From Synechococcus sp. CS-1328 (GTDB lineage Bacteria > Cyanobacteriota > Cyanobacteriia > PCC-6307 > Cyanobiaceae), in contig NZ_JAHLYT010000031.1 in the NCBI RefSeq assembly GCF_025128095.1, forward strand, positions 1 through 64,000: a stretch of 64,000 nt of DNA. Reading direction: 5' to 3'. The position numbers and the translations under genes are program-made. The notes under the pieces are model-generated. The model searched no databases, was not told where the DNA came from, and was given only the letters and a program-made list of their open reading frames with translations. The first letter of the stretch is position 1. Each line of letters begins with the position of its first letter. Of the stretch, positions 35,649 to 45,419 are shown piece after piece.

Positions 35649-36701
35649 TCAGCGGACCGGCGACACCGCGGTTCGATGCAGCAGCTCAAGCACCCTGCGT
35701 CGGGCATGGCGGGTCGGCATCAGAGCAGCCAGAGGCCTAAGCCGACTGCGACGCTTCTTATGACTGCGGACACCGAGAAAGATGTCGTAGAGGAAATTGA
35801 GCCCATCCGTGCGGGTCTCGAACAAGCCAAGGCGCTGAGGTGATCCCTTGGCGTCGAGAATGTGACGGGTGGCGTGATAGGCCCCCTGGTATTCAAACCA
35901 GGGAATCGACGGCCAGAGATGGTGGATCAGGTGATAGTTCTGCCCCATGATCAACAGATTCATCAACCTGCCCGGATAAACGCGGGCATTGTGCCAGCGG
36001 TTGCGCGATTGAAAGGGCCGATGGGGCAGGTAATCAAAAAACAGCCCAAGCGTGACACCCACCATCAGCGCCGGCGCGAACCAGCAGTTGAAGACGAAAT
36101 CCTGGAAGCCATACTTGAACGACGCCAGCACGATCGCGAAGAAGATACCGCGAGCCAGGCCCCACTCAAATAATTCATAGCGGCGCCAGAGGTGATGCCG
36201 GAAGAAGAAGACCTCGTGATAGAAAAAACGCGGTGCGATCAGCCACAGCGGTCCAAAAGTGGACACGATGTGATCGGGATCGTGTTTGGGGTCGTTCACA
36301 TGGGCGTGGTGCTGCAGATGCACACGCGTGAACACCGGAAAGCTGAAGCCGAGCAGCAACGCTGCCCCATGGCCCATCACCGCGTTCCAGAAGCGGCTGG
36401 GGTGGGCGGCATTGTGGCAGGCATCGTGAATCACGGTGCCCTCGAGATGCAGGGCCAGGAAGCCGAGGGCCAGCAGCACCGGCAGGGGCCAACCCGCGCC
36501 GAACCAGCCCCAGATGGTGAGCCCAGCCAGGGCATAGCCCCCCAGAAACAACCCCACGGTTGGATTCCAGGCATCCGGCGGGTCCAGGAACCGGCGCGGC
36601 ACCGCACTGGAAGGGGAACGGCTCAGCACCTGGCCGGCGGGGGGCTGGATGGAAAGCGCTTCAGGCGCAACCGCAACGTCCGTCATCCCCTGCCGATGCA
36701 T
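35649..36701 (-). CDS. crtR: Beta-carotene hydroxylase
   Basis: A 350-residue membrane di-iron fatty-acid-desaturase-type enzyme that makes zeaxanthin from beta-carotene. The histidine boxes are H-D-A-C-H-N, H-L-Q-H-H-A-H and H-L-I-H-H, separated by membrane segments. The length and boxes fit cyanobacterial CrtR rather than CrtZ. ATG 36686 gives an equally good start. A tRNA-Leu gene lies just upstream on the same strand. Confidence 0.93.
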   Translation of the reverse strand: MHRQGMTDVAVAPEALSIQPPAGQVLSRSPSSAVPRRFLDPPDAWNPTVGLFLGGYALAGLTIWGWFGAGWPLPVLLALGFLALHLEGTVIHDACHNAAHPSRFWNAVMGHGAALLLGFSFPVFTRVHLQHHAHVNDPKHDPDHIVSTFGPLWLIAPRFFYHEVFFFRHHLWRRYELFEWGLARGIFFAIVLASFKYGFQDFVFNCWFAPALMVGVTLGLFFDYLPHRPFQSRNRWHNARVYPGRLMNLLIMGQNYHLIHHLWPSIPWFEYQGAYHATRHILDAKGSPQRLGLFETRTDGLNFLYDIFLGVRSHKKRRSRLRPLAALMPTRHARRRVLELLHRTAVSPVR

Positions 36702-36740
36702 CTGAGGCCAAAAGGTCGACCCAGCCTAAAAAACTGGGGA

Positions 36741-36822
36741 TGCCCACCGGGGGACTTGAACCCCCACAGCCTGAGCCACTGGAACCTAAACCCAGCGCGT
36801 CTACCAATTCCGCCAGGTGGGC
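36741..36822 (-). tRNA. trnL: tRNA-Leu (anticodon UAG)
   Basis: An 82-nt class II tRNA. On the minus strand it starts gcccacctggcggaattgg and ends with ggtgggc paired to the acceptor, plus discriminator A. The anticodon loop tttaggt holds T-A-G (36788-36786), reading CUN codons. A long variable arm is present, as expected for leucine. CCA is not encoded. Confidence 0.95.
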
Positions 36823-36862
36823 GTCTGGAAACTCTAGGGAGTGTCGGGGAACAGCTTCCACA

Positions 36863-37966
36863 ATGGGGGCCGTTCGCCACACCGCCATGCTCGCCACCCT
36901 GGGGGGAAGCCTGGCCCTGCTGCTGGGGCTGGCTGTTCTGCTGCTGCCGCTGCTGGCCCAGGAGCTGAGCCGCCCCCGCGACACGGTGTGGGGGGCCGTG
37001 GTGCTGCTGCTGGGGCTGGTGCTGGTCACCAGCGCCGACCGCCTGGTGGGGGCGCCGATGGTGGCCGTGCTCTGCGGCGGTCTGCTGATCGGCCGCCTCG
37101 GCAGCGAGGTGGGCCAGGCGCGCTGGCGTCAGCTCACCCCCGAGGAGCAGCAGCGGCTCTGGTCGCTGGAGCGGTGGCGCACCAGCCTGGAGCAACTGCT
37201 GGTCGCGGTCGGCAAGCTGCTTGAGCTGGCGACGGGCCTGGCAACGGGACTGGCCAGCTGGATCCAGGAGCGGCGCCAACCGCGCAGCGTCACCAAGCGC
37301 TGGGTGCGTCAGGAGCCTGCGGCCACGGACAGCTCAGAGGTCAGTTCTGACCCTGAAACTACAGTCGCTGCAAGCCTTGAAGCGGCCGGGGGTGAAGCCG
37401 CTGCTGGCAATCCAGAACCAGCTTCCGAACGACAGCCACCCCTGGAGGTCCAGTCAGAGCCAGGGACGGACAGGGAAGCCCTGGCCGAAACAGGATCCAA
37501 CCCAGGGGACCAGCTGGAGCCCGGTTCTGATTCCCTGTCGAGCCTCGAGTCCGCGCCCCAGCAAAGCCCCGAGCCAGAAAGATCGAGCCCTCTGCGGACT
37601 GCCCCAAGGGATGAGGCCGAAACCCTGCCGGCGGGGACAGCGGCAGCGCCCAGCCCTGCCCCGGAGGACGGCCTGAACCCCTCCGAGCTCACGCAACAGG
37701 ACTCAGAACCCCAGACACCTGCTTCGGTTCCGGAGGCTGCTTCCGTTCCGGAGACAGCTTGGGTTCCAGAGCCTGCTTCGGTTCAGGACCAGTCTTCGAT
37801 TCAGGCGCCGGCAGAACCAGCAGCTGAAGCCGGCCCCGAAGCTCCCGAAGCCGAAGCCGAAGCTCGCGAAGGCGAAGTAGGCGAATCGGAGAGTGGATCG
37901 GCCCCAGTGGTGCGCAGCTTCGACGATGTCGACGCGCTGCTGCGCTCAACGCCAGAGGCGCCCTGA
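36863..37966 (+). CDS. ycf66: Ycf66-like membrane protein with long acidic tail
   Basis: A 367-residue protein. The first 90 residues have three hydrophobic segments (MLATLGGSLALLLGLAVLLL, then TVWGAVVLLLGLVLVTSA and PMVAVLCGGLLIGRLGSEV), as in Ycf66. The remaining 240 residues are low-complexity, rich in Pro, Glu, Ala and Ser, with degenerate units such as V-P-E-A-A-S, V-P-E-T-A-W, V-P-E-P-A-S near the end. The last residues (RSFDDVDALLRS) look ordered again. Ycf66 has no established function. ATG 36863 or 36887 could start it. Confidence 0.72.
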   Translation: MGAVRHTAMLATLGGSLALLLGLAVLLLPLLAQELSRPRDTVWGAVVLLLGLVLVTSADRLVGAPMVAVLCGGLLIGRLGSEVGQARWRQLTPEEQQRLWSLERWRTSLEQLLVAVGKLLELATGLATGLASWIQERRQPRSVTKRWVRQEPAATDSSEVSSDPETTVAASLEAAGGEAAAGNPEPASERQPPLEVQSEPGTDREALAETGSNPGDQLEPGSDSLSSLESAPQQSPEPERSSPLRTAPRDEAETLPAGTAAAPSPAPEDGLNPSELTQQDSEPQTPASVPEAASVPETAWVPEPASVQDQSSIQAPAEPAAEAGPEAPEAEAEAREGEVGESESGSAPVVRSFDDVDALLRSTPEAP

Positions 37967-38038
37967 CGCCGAAGACGCCCTCACGCAGGGGCGAATGCAG
38001 CGGGACGGGATAATCGCGCCTTGCTGCACCGAGGCGTC

Positions 38039-41035
38039 GTGACCGCCAGCCCGGCCTCCTCCTCGCCCTCCGATCCGGCTGCGGCCGCGGGCCCCACCGC
38101 AGAGGTGTCCTACAAGGACACCCTCAACCTGCTGCAGACGCCCTTCGGCATGCGGGCCAATGCCAAGGTGCGGGAGCCGGAGCTGCAGCGCTTCTGGGCC
38201 GAGCAGAGGATCTACGAGCGTCTCAGCCGCGAGAACCCGGGCGAACGCTTCACCCTGCATGACGGGCCGCCCTACGCCAATGGGGCCCTGCACGTGGGTC
38301 ACGCCCTTAACAAGATCCTCAAGGACATCATCAACAAAACGGCGCTGTTGCAGGGCAAGCGCTGCCGCTTCGTGCCTGGCTGGGACTGCCACGGCCTGCC
38401 GATCGAGCTGAAGGTGCTGCAGAGCCTCAGCAGCAGCGAACGCCAGGCCATCACGCCGATCGCGCTGCGGCGCAAGGCCCACGCCTATGCGCTCGAGCAG
38501 GTGGAAAGCCAGAAGGCCGGGTTCCGCCGCTGGGGCATCTGGGCCGACTGGGACCAGCCCTACCTGACCCTGCACAAGGCGTACGAGGCGGCCCAGATCG
38601 GCGTGTTCGGCCAGATGGTACTGGCCGGGCACATCTACCGCGGGCTCAAACCGGTGCACTGGAGCCCCAGCTCCCGCACCGCCCTGGCGGAGGCCGAGCT
38701 GGAGTATCCCGACGGGCACACCTCCCCGAGCGTCTACGTCGCCTTTCCGGTAGTGGAGCTGCCCGAGCCGCTGCGCCAGCGCCTGCACGGCGCCGGCGTG
38801 ACCCTCGAAGGCGCTGGCTCCCTGGCGGTGGCGATCTGGACCACCACGCCCTGGACCCTGCCGGCCAACCTGGCGGTGTCGGTGAACGACCGCCTCGACT
38901 ACGCCATCTGCCGCATCGGCCAGGGCGGAGGGGGGAGCCAACACCGTGCTGCCCACCTGGTGGTGGCGGCCGATCTGGCGGCCAGCCTGGAGCACACCCT
39001 GGGGCTGAGTCTCGAACCCATCCTGCAGGTCAAGGGCGCGGAGCTGGAGGGCATCACCTACCAGCACCCCCTGCTGGATCGCAGCAGCCCGGTGGTGATC
39101 GGCGGCGAGTACATCACCACCGAGGCAGGCACCGGCCTGGTGCACACCGCCCCCGGCCATGGCGTGGACGACTTCAACACCGGCCGCAAGTACGGCCTGG
39201 CGGTGCTCTGCCCGGTCGATGAGGCCGGCAACCTCACCGCCGAAGCCGGTCCATTCGCCGGCCTGAACGTGCTGAAAGAGGCCAACGGGGCGATCATCAC
39301 CGCCCTGCGGGATGCCGGCGCCCTGCTGGCGGAGCAGCGCTACGAGCACCGCTATCCCTACGACTGGCGCACCAAGAAACCGACGATCTTCCGGGCCACG
39401 GAACAGTGGTTCGCCTCGGTGGACGGCTTTCGCGACCAGGCCCTCGCCTCGATCGCCGCCGTGGACTGGCTGCCCGAGAGCGGCCGCAACCGCATCGAGG
39501 CGATGGTGCGGGATCGGGGCGATTGGTGCATCTCGCGCCAGCGCACCTGGGGTGTGCCGATCCCCGTCTTCTATCACCGCAGCAGTGGTGAGGTGCTGCT
39601 CAACGCCGACACCCTCGACCACATCCAGGCCCTGATCGCCGAGCACGGCTCCGACGTCTGGTGGGAGCGCGATGAGGCCGGCCTGCTGCCAGCCGCCTAT
39701 GCGGACCAGGCCGATCAATGGCGCAAGGGAAGCGACACCATGGATGTGTGGTTCGATTCCGGCTCTTCCTGGGCCGGAGTGCTTGGCGGCCTCGTCGCCG
39801 CTGACGAACCGGCGGAGGCCTCGCCCCTGGGTTACCCCGCCGACCTCTACCTGGAGGGCTCAGACCAGCACCGCGGCTGGTTCCAGAGCAGCCTGCTCAC
39901 CTCGGTGGCTGTCCATGGCCACGCCCCTTACCGGCGGGTGCTCACCCACGGCTTCACCCTGGATGAGAAGGGCCGCAAGATGAGCAAATCCCTGGGCAAT
40001 GTGGTTGACCCGGCGGTGCTGGTCGAGGGCGGCAAGAACGCCAAGCAGGATCCCGCCTATGGCGCCGATGTGCTGCGGCTGTGGGTGAGTTCGGTCGACT
40101 ATTCGGCCGACGTGCCCCTCGGTCCGGGAATCGTCAAGCAACTGGCGGATGTATACCGCAAAGTGCGCAATACGGCCCGCTATCTGCTGGGCAACCTCCA
40201 CGACTTCGATCCGCGGCCCGTGGCCGAGGGCGGCGATGCGATCGCCTACGCCGAGCTGCCGCTGCTGGACCGCTGGATGCTGCAGCGCACCGCCGCTCTG
40301 ATCGATTCGGTGACGGGCGACTTCGAGCGCTTCGAGTTCTACCGCTTCTTTCAGGCGCTGCAGAACTTCTGCGTGGTGGATCTCTCCAACGTCTACCTCG
40401 ACATCGCCAAGGATCGGCTCTATGTGAGCGGCGCTGCCGAATTCCGCCGCCGCAGCTGCCAGACCGTGCTGAGCCTGGTGCTGGAGCGTCTGGCGGGCCT
40501 GATCGCACCGGTGCTCTGCCACATGGCCGAAGACATCTGGCAGAACCTTCCCTACCCCGTGGCCGAGGTCTCGGTGTTTGAGCGGGGCTGGCCCACGGCG
40601 CCACCGGACTGGGCCGCACCCGAACTGGAGAGCTCCATGGAGCGGATTCTCGAGCTGCGCGCCCTGGTGAACCGCCAGCTGGAGAGCTGCCGCGCCGAAG
40701 GCAAGCTCGGTGCCTCCCTCGAGGCCCAGGTGCACCTGGAGCTCAGCGACGGCGAGGCCGCAGCGGCCCTGCAACCCTGCCTCGACTGGCTGGCGGATTC
40801 AGCCGCGCCAAGCGTCGACAACCTGGCCGACTGGCTGCTGGTCTCGGCTCTGCAGCTGGGCGGTGCTCCCCCTGACGCGGTGCTGGCCGAGGCCAGCACA
40901 GGCGGCCTCCAGGTGCGGATTGCCAGGGCCGAGGGCGAGAAGTGCGCGCGCTGCTGGCACTACGAGACCGACATCGGCCAGCACGTGCGGCACCCCAGCC
41001 TCTGCGGCCGCTGCGTGGCGGTGCTGACCCCCTGA
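38039..41035 (+). CDS. ileS: Isoleucyl-tRNA synthetase
   Basis: A 998-residue class Ia synthetase. Seen: the HVGH form of the HIGH motif in G-A-L-H-V-G-H-A-L-N-K, the editing-domain T-T-T-P-W-T-L-P-A-N-L, K-M-S-K-S, and a C-terminal zinc knuckle with C-A-R-C-W and C-G-R-C. These define the bacterial IleS type with the zinc tail. The start is taken as GTG 38039; TTG 38021 would add six residues. No operon partner. Confidence 0.97.
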   Translation: MTASPASSSPSDPAAAAGPTAEVSYKDTLNLLQTPFGMRANAKVREPELQRFWAEQRIYERLSRENPGERFTLHDGPPYANGALHVGHALNKILKDIINKTALLQGKRCRFVPGWDCHGLPIELKVLQSLSSSERQAITPIALRRKAHAYALEQVESQKAGFRRWGIWADWDQPYLTLHKAYEAAQIGVFGQMVLAGHIYRGLKPVHWSPSSRTALAEAELEYPDGHTSPSVYVAFPVVELPEPLRQRLHGAGVTLEGAGSLAVAIWTTTPWTLPANLAVSVNDRLDYAICRIGQGGGGSQHRAAHLVVAADLAASLEHTLGLSLEPILQVKGAELEGITYQHPLLDRSSPVVIGGEYITTEAGTGLVHTAPGHGVDDFNTGRKYGLAVLCPVDEAGNLTAEAGPFAGLNVLKEANGAIITALRDAGALLAEQRYEHRYPYDWRTKKPTIFRATEQWFASVDGFRDQALASIAAVDWLPESGRNRIEAMVRDRGDWCISRQRTWGVPIPVFYHRSSGEVLLNADTLDHIQALIAEHGSDVWWERDEAGLLPAAYADQADQWRKGSDTMDVWFDSGSSWAGVLGGLVAADEPAEASPLGYPADLYLEGSDQHRGWFQSSLLTSVAVHGHAPYRRVLTHGFTLDEKGRKMSKSLGNVVDPAVLVEGGKNAKQDPAYGADVLRLWVSSVDYSADVPLGPGIVKQLADVYRKVRNTARYLLGNLHDFDPRPVAEGGDAIAYAELPLLDRWMLQRTAALIDSVTGDFERFEFYRFFQALQNFCVVDLSNVYLDIAKDRLYVSGAAEFRRRSCQTVLSLVLERLAGLIAPVLCHMAEDIWQNLPYPVAEVSVFERGWPTAPPDWAAPELESSMERILELRALVNRQLESCRAEGKLGASLEAQVHLELSDGEAAAALQPCLDWLADSAAPSVDNLADWLLVSALQLGGAPPDAVLAEASTGGLQVRIARAEGEKCARCWHYETDIGQHVRHPSLCGRCVAVLTP

Positions 41036-41065
41036 GTTCGGGTTGCGGTCAGCCCGCCAGGCGCG

Positions 41066-41380
41066 TCAGCACCAGCAGCCCGGATCCAGAAACTGATCCA
41101 TCGGCACCGGCCCCACCAGCACCTGCTCGGCACCGGGCCGCAATGGTCCCACCAGGAGTTCGGCAGCTTCGATCCGGGCGCCCGGTGGCAGCACCGACTG
41201 GTCGGGATCGACCTCCGTGGGGTGGGTGGTGCTGCTGGAGAAGCCGCGGAACACCAGCAACTCCAGCGGGTCCTCGCCGAGGACACCCCGCAGCCGCAGC
41301 ACCCGATCGGGCCGGTCCCGGCTGATCTCCTCAAGCCGGGCCAGCACCTGGGAGCCGGCAGCGCCCGTCTCAGAACTCAC
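41066..41380 (-). CDS. Small conserved hypothetical protein
   Basis: A 104-residue soluble protein from a GTG start (S-S-E-T-G-A-A-G-S-Q-V-L-A-R-L-E-E-I). Strand-rich blocks V-L-R-L-R-G, L-E-L-L-V-F-R-G-F-S-S-S and E-A-A-E-L-L-V-G-P suggest a small alpha/beta fold. Family not recognised with confidence. Its first codons overlap the end of the DUF3177 gene by 11 nt, so the two are translationally coupled. Confidence 0.65.
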   Translation of the reverse strand: MSSETGAAGSQVLARLEEISRDRPDRVLRLRGVLGEDPLELLVFRGFSSSTTHPTEVDPDQSVLPPGARIEAAELLVGPLRPGAEQVLVGPVPMDQFLDPGCWC

Positions 41381-42020
41381 CGGCCACCCTCCCCTGCTTG
41401 GGCAGCCGCACCACCAGCCACTGCAACATCCCCACGCCATAGCCCACAAGGCCCAGGTAGCCCACGAAGGCCGCCACCACCGGCGTCCAATCGGCACCGA
41501 AGACGAAGTCAAAGACCCGGTCGACGCCCCCATGAATGCCCTGCGGCGCCTCCAGCCAGGCACGGCAGAGGGTGCGCTCCAGAGCCACGCCACCCCCCAG
41601 ACAGGGAAGCGCCGTTGCCGCCAGGCCCGCCCCGAGCAGGGCCAGCACCGTGAGGCTCCAGCGCCAGAGGCGCAGGGTGAGCGGCAAGGGCCGCCAGGGC
41701 GGCAGGTCGGCCAGTTCCTCGTTCAGATCGACCCAGAACCACAGGGACGCCGCGATCAACAGCGGTGCAATCACCAGCAGGGCGTAGCCGAGCGGACGGC
41801 GATCGGTGAGCAGCAGCAGAGCCACCAGCAGCAAGCTGGCCACCTTCCAGTAGATCGTGAGCAGCCGCACCAGGGCCGCCTCCCGACGCAGGGCCGCCCA
41901 GATCAGCAGCACCAGCGGCAGACCCAGGGCGAACACACTGGCGAGCCTCACATCCAGCCACACCAGCGAGCGATACAGGAGATCGGACTCGAACACGGCG
42001 GCGGTACGGGAAGACGCCAT
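41370..42020 (-). CDS. DUF3177-like membrane protein
   Basis: A 216-residue protein with about five membrane segments (near residues 24-44, 57-72, 80-97, 127-145 and 180-205) and the block L-L-Y-R-S-L-V-W-L-D-V-R-L-A. I recall this as DUF3177, a cyanobacterial family of unknown function. ATG 42020 is chosen; a start 51 nt upstream would overlap the divergent FIST gene. Confidence 0.7.
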   Translation of the reverse strand: MASSRTAAVFESDLLYRSLVWLDVRLASVFALGLPLVLLIWAALRREAALVRLLTIYWKVASLLLVALLLLTDRRPLGYALLVIAPLLIAASLWFWVDLNEELADLPPWRPLPLTLRLWRWSLTVLALLGAGLAATALPCLGGGVALERTLCRAWLEAPQGIHGGVDRVFDFVFGADWTPVVAAFVGYLGLVGYGVGMLQWLVVRLPKQGRVAGEF

Positions 42021-42055
42021 TATCCGCAGCCTGCCTGAGGCGATAGGGTCCGCCC

Positions 42056-43342
42056 ATGGCCGCATTTCCATTCCTGCGCTGGCTCGAGCCAGCTGAGCCG
42101 GCTGCCTGGTGTCGCAGCGCGCTCTCCCAGGAGGCCTCCCTGGAGGCCGCAGTGGAGGCCGTCGCCGGCCAACTGAGCAGCAAGGAGGAAGCGGATCTGG
42201 CCCTGGTGTTCGTCTCGAGCGCCTACGCCAGTGACCTGCCGCGCCTGCTGCCGCTGCTCAGCCAACGCCTTCGCTCCAGCCACTGGCTCGGCTGTGTCGG
42301 CGGCGGCGTGGTGGGCACCGACCCTGCCGGGGTGCCGCGGGAGCTGGAACGCGAGCCGGCCCTGAGCGTGACCCTGCTGCGCCTGCCCGGTGCCCGGCTG
42401 CATCCATTCCAGATCGACACGAGCCAACTGCCGGATCTGGACGGCCCCGCTGAACCCTGGATCGATCGGGTCGGCACGGCCGCAGGCGCGTCGGCCTCGA
42501 TGCTGCTGCTGGTGGATCCCTCCAGTCCGGCCATCAACGACCTGATCAGTGGCCTCGACTACGCCTTTGCGGGGGTCGACAAGGTGGGAGGGATCGCCGG
42601 ACAGCACAGCGCCAGCCATGGCTCCCTGCTGTTCGACGGCGCGGTCTGCACCGGCGCAGTGGGCTGCCTGATCGATGGAGCCTGGCGGCTCGATGCGGTG
42701 GTCGCACAGGGCTGCCGGCCGATCGGCCCGGTGTTCGAAGTGGAGCAGGCCCAGCGCAATGTGGTGCTGGAAGTGAGCCTCGGCCAGCGGCGCAACACCC
42801 CCGTGGCCGCCCTGCAGGAAATTCTGACGGCCCTCACCCCAGAGGAGCGGGAGCTGGTCAAGCACTCCCTGTTCCTGGGTGTGGGGCGCAGCAACTTCAG
42901 CCTCAGCAGCAGCAGCGAAGACTCTGCCGCCTTCCTGGTGCGCAACCTGATTGGCGTCGATCCCCGCAATGGCGCCGTGGCCGTGGCGGAGCGGATGCGG
43001 GTGGGCCAGCAGGTGCAATTCCAGCTGCGCGATGCCGCCGCCTCCAGCCAGGAGCTGCGCCAGCTGCTGGCCAACCAGGCTGAACGGGAGCCGGAGCCGC
43101 TGGCGGCGCTGGTCTTTGCCTGCCTGGGCCGGGGCCAGGGCCTCTACGGCCGCCCGGACGGGGATGTGAGCCTCTGTCGCGCCGCCTTCGCGACGGTGCC
43201 GATCGCCGGGGCGTTCTGCAACGGCGAGATCGGGCCGGTGGCAGGCAACACCCACCTGCATGGCTACACCGCCAGCATCGGCTTCCTCGTGCCCCAGGAG
43301 CCCGTGGACCCACCCGCCCCAGCAGCCGAAGCCGCGGCCTGA
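42056..43342 (+). CDS. FIST-domain sensory protein
   Basis: A 428-residue soluble protein with FIST_N (about 40-235) and FIST_C (about 245-410) regions, shown by [23 protein letters not shown] and the end [26 protein letters not shown] domains are predicted small-ligand sensors and often occur with signalling proteins; here no kinase is nearby. It is the first gene of a tight group with trmB, ictB and a kinase. Confidence 0.88.
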   Translation: MAAFPFLRWLEPAEPAAWCRSALSQEASLEAAVEAVAGQLSSKEEADLALVFVSSAYASDLPRLLPLLSQRLRSSHWLGCVGGGVVGTDPAGVPRELEREPALSVTLLRLPGARLHPFQIDTSQLPDLDGPAEPWIDRVGTAAGASASMLLLVDPSSPAINDLISGLDYAFAGVDKVGGIAGQHSASHGSLLFDGAVCTGAVGCLIDGAWRLDAVVAQGCRPIGPVFEVEQAQRNVVLEVSLGQRRNTPVAALQEILTALTPEERELVKHSLFLGVGRSNFSLSSSSEDSAAFLVRNLIGVDPRNGAVAVAERMRVGQQVQFQLRDAAASSQELRQLLANQAEREPEPLAALVFACLGRGQGLYGRPDGDVSLCRAAFATVPIAGAFCNGEIGPVAGNTHLHGYTASIGFLVPQEPVDPPAPAAEAAA

Positions 43343-43365
43343 ACGCCGGGAGCGACACTGCCGCC

Positions 43366-44103
43366 ATGGTGCGTCAACACGTCAATCCCCTCAGCCGCCG
43401 CCACCTGCTGCCGCGGCCCCTGCCACCGCTGAACGAGCTGTTCGCCGATCCGGCTCTCCCGCTCAGGCTCGACATCGGCTCGGCCCGCGGCCGCTTCCTG
43501 CAGGCCCTGGCGCAGGCGGATCCGGGCTGCAACCATCTCGGCATCGAGATCCGCAGGCCCCTGGTGGAGGCCGCCGAAGCCGACCGCAAGGCCCTGGGCC
43601 TCAGCAACCTGCACTACCTGCTCTGTAACGCCAACGTGAGCCTGCAGGACTGGCTCAGGGCCCTGCCGGAGGGGAGGCTGGAGCGGGTCACGATCCAGTT
43701 CCCCGATCCCTGGTTCAAGACGAAGCATCACAAGCGACGCGTGCTGCAGCCCGCCCTGCTGCACGCGATCGCGGCCGCCCTGGCGCCGGGCCGGGAGCTG
43801 TTCATCCAGAGCGACGTGCTGGCCGTGATCGAGCCGATGGTGGCCCTGATCGAGGCCAGTGCCTGCTTCAGCCGTCCGCCGCAGGACCGGCGCCCCTGGC
43901 GCGACCACAACCCCCTGCCGGTGCCGACCGAACGGGAGCGACTGGTGCTGGAGCAGGGGCTTCCGGTCTACCGCGTGCTCTATCAACGCGCCCTGACGCC
44001 CGCCCCCGGGTTGGAGGAGCTGGTGGCGCTGGCCGCCGATAATCCCGCCACTGAGCCGGTGAGCACCACCGACTCCTGCGCCGCGGAGCCACCAGCCCCT
44101 TGA
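43366..44103 (+). CDS. trmB: tRNA (guanine-N7)-methyltransferase
   Basis: A 245-residue SAM-dependent enzyme that makes m7G46 in tRNA. The SAM site is [10 protein letters not shown], then H-L-G-I-E-I-R, and the signature [14 protein letters not shown] follows. The C-terminus carries a short disordered extension. Its stop codon overlaps the TTG start of ictB. Confidence 0.94.
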   Translation: MVRQHVNPLSRRHLLPRPLPPLNELFADPALPLRLDIGSARGRFLQALAQADPGCNHLGIEIRRPLVEAAEADRKALGLSNLHYLLCNANVSLQDWLRALPEGRLERVTIQFPDPWFKTKHHKRRVLQPALLHAIAAALAPGRELFIQSDVLAVIEPMVALIEASACFSRPPQDRRPWRDHNPLPVPTERERLVLEQGLPVYRVLYQRALTPAPGLEELVALAADNPATEPVSTTDSCAAEPPAP

Positions 44104-45419
44104 CCTCCCCTGCCCCCACCCCCTGGCTGCTGCGCTGGCAGGGGGTCCTGGCCAACACCCCCGCCGGCCCCCTCAGCAGCCGGCTGCCCCTGGTGGCCGG
44201 GGTGGTGCTCTGCGCCCTGATGGCCGGCCTGCCCCTGGTGACCCGCCAAGGTCTGAGCCTGCTGATCCTGGCCAGTGGCCTGCTCTGGCTGGTGTGGGCC
44301 CTGCGCACGCCGGCGCAGGGCCTGGGCCCGATCAATGGCTGGTTGCTGGTGGTGCTGGCCCTGGCGGTGCTGGCCACGGGTTTCTCGCCAGTGCCGGCCG
44401 CCGCGGCCAAGGGGCTGCTGAAACTGCTCAGCTACATGGCCGTCTATGCCCTGATGCGCCAGCTGCTGGCCGCCGCGCCGGTGTGGTGGGACCGGATCGT
44501 GGCAGCGCTGCTGGCCGGCGGATTGGTGACCAGCGTGATCGGCCTGCGGCAGCTCTATGCCAACACCAGCGAACTGGCCCGCTGGGCCGATCCGAACTCG
44601 GTGGCCAGCGGCACGGTGCGGATCTACAGCACCCTGGAGAACCCCAACCTGCTGGGGGGCTACCTGCTGCCGATCCTGCCCCTGGCGATCGTGGCCCTGC
44701 TGCGCTGGCCCGGCCTGGCCCGCAAGCTCTTTGCCCTGGCCTCCCTGGTGCTGGGCGCTGCGGCCCTGGTGCTCACCTACAGCCGCGGCGCCTGGATGGG
44801 GATGGTCGTCTCCATGGCCGTGATCGGCATGCTGCTGGCGATCCGCCAGACCCAGACCTGGCCCCTGCTGTGGCGGCGCCTGTTTCCGCTGCTGCTGCTG
44901 GGCGGCGGGGCGCTGATTCTGGTGCTGCTCGTCACCCAGGTGGAGCCCCTGCGGGTGCGGGCGATGAGCCTGCTGGTGGGCCGCGAGGACAGCTCCAACA
45001 ACTTCCGCATCAACGTCTGGATGGCGGCCCTGGACATGATCCGCGACAGGCCGTGGCTGGGGATCGGGCCAGGCAACACGGCCTTCAACCTGATCTACCC
45101 GCTCTATCAGCAACCCAAGTTCAACGCCCTGAGCACCTACTCGATCCCCCTGGAGCTTGCCGTGGAGGCGGGGATTCCCGGCCTGCTGGCCGGCGTCGGC
45201 CTTGCGCTGGCGGGCATCAGGGCCGGGCTGGCCCAGTGGCGCCAGCCCGGCCTGCTGGCCCTGCCCTGCCTGGCCTCGGTGGCGGTGATCGCCGGGCTGA
45301 TCGTGCAGGGCCTCACCGACACGATCTTCTTCCGGCCGGAGGTGCAGCTGATCGCCTGGTTCTGCCTCGCCACCCTCGCGGCCGCGCCGCGGCCGAGCCG
45401 GGCCACGGATCGCCCCTGA
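44100..45419 (+). CDS. ictB: IctB-like membrane protein (O-antigen ligase superfamily)
   Basis: A 439-residue, polytopic protein with 10-12 membrane helices. The signature near residue 175 ([16 protein letters not shown]) and [10 protein letters not shown] belong to the Wzy_C/O-antigen ligase group, and the overall order fits cyanobacterial IctB. IctB was first described as a bicarbonate transporter; later work doubts this, and no transport role can be read here. TTG start overlaps the trmB stop. Its own TGA overlaps ATG of the next gene. A long open frame on the same strand inside this gene is a GC-driven shadow. Confidence 0.88.
   Translation: MTSPAPTPWLLRWQGVLANTPAGPLSSRLPLVAGVVLCALMAGLPLVTRQGLSLLILASGLLWLVWALRTPAQGLGPINGWLLVVLALAVLATGFSPVPAAAAKGLLKLLSYMAVYALMRQLLAAAPVWWDRIVAALLAGGLVTSVIGLRQLYANTSELARWADPNSVASGTVRIYSTLENPNLLGGYLLPILPLAIVALLRWPGLARKLFALASLVLGAAALVLTYSRGAWMGMVVSMAVIGMLLAIRQTQTWPLLWRRLFPLLLLGGGALILVLLVTQVEPLRVRAMSLLVGREDSSNNFRINVWMAALDMIRDRPWLGIGPGNTAFNLIYPLYQQPKFNALSTYSIPLELAVEAGIPGLLAGVGLALAGIRAGLAQWRQPGLLALPCLASVAVIAGLIVQGLTDTIFFRPEVQLIAWFCLATLAAAPRPSRATDRP

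Noticed and set aside
36560-36862. Upstream extension of the Ycf66-like frame
   Set aside because: It would read through the tRNA-Leu gene and crtR on the other strand; the conserved hydrophobic start is after 36863.
40960-41334. A 124-codon minus frame over the end of ileS
   Set aside because: Cys/Ser/Arg-rich shadow; the coherent minus-strand gene here is 41066-41380 in another frame.
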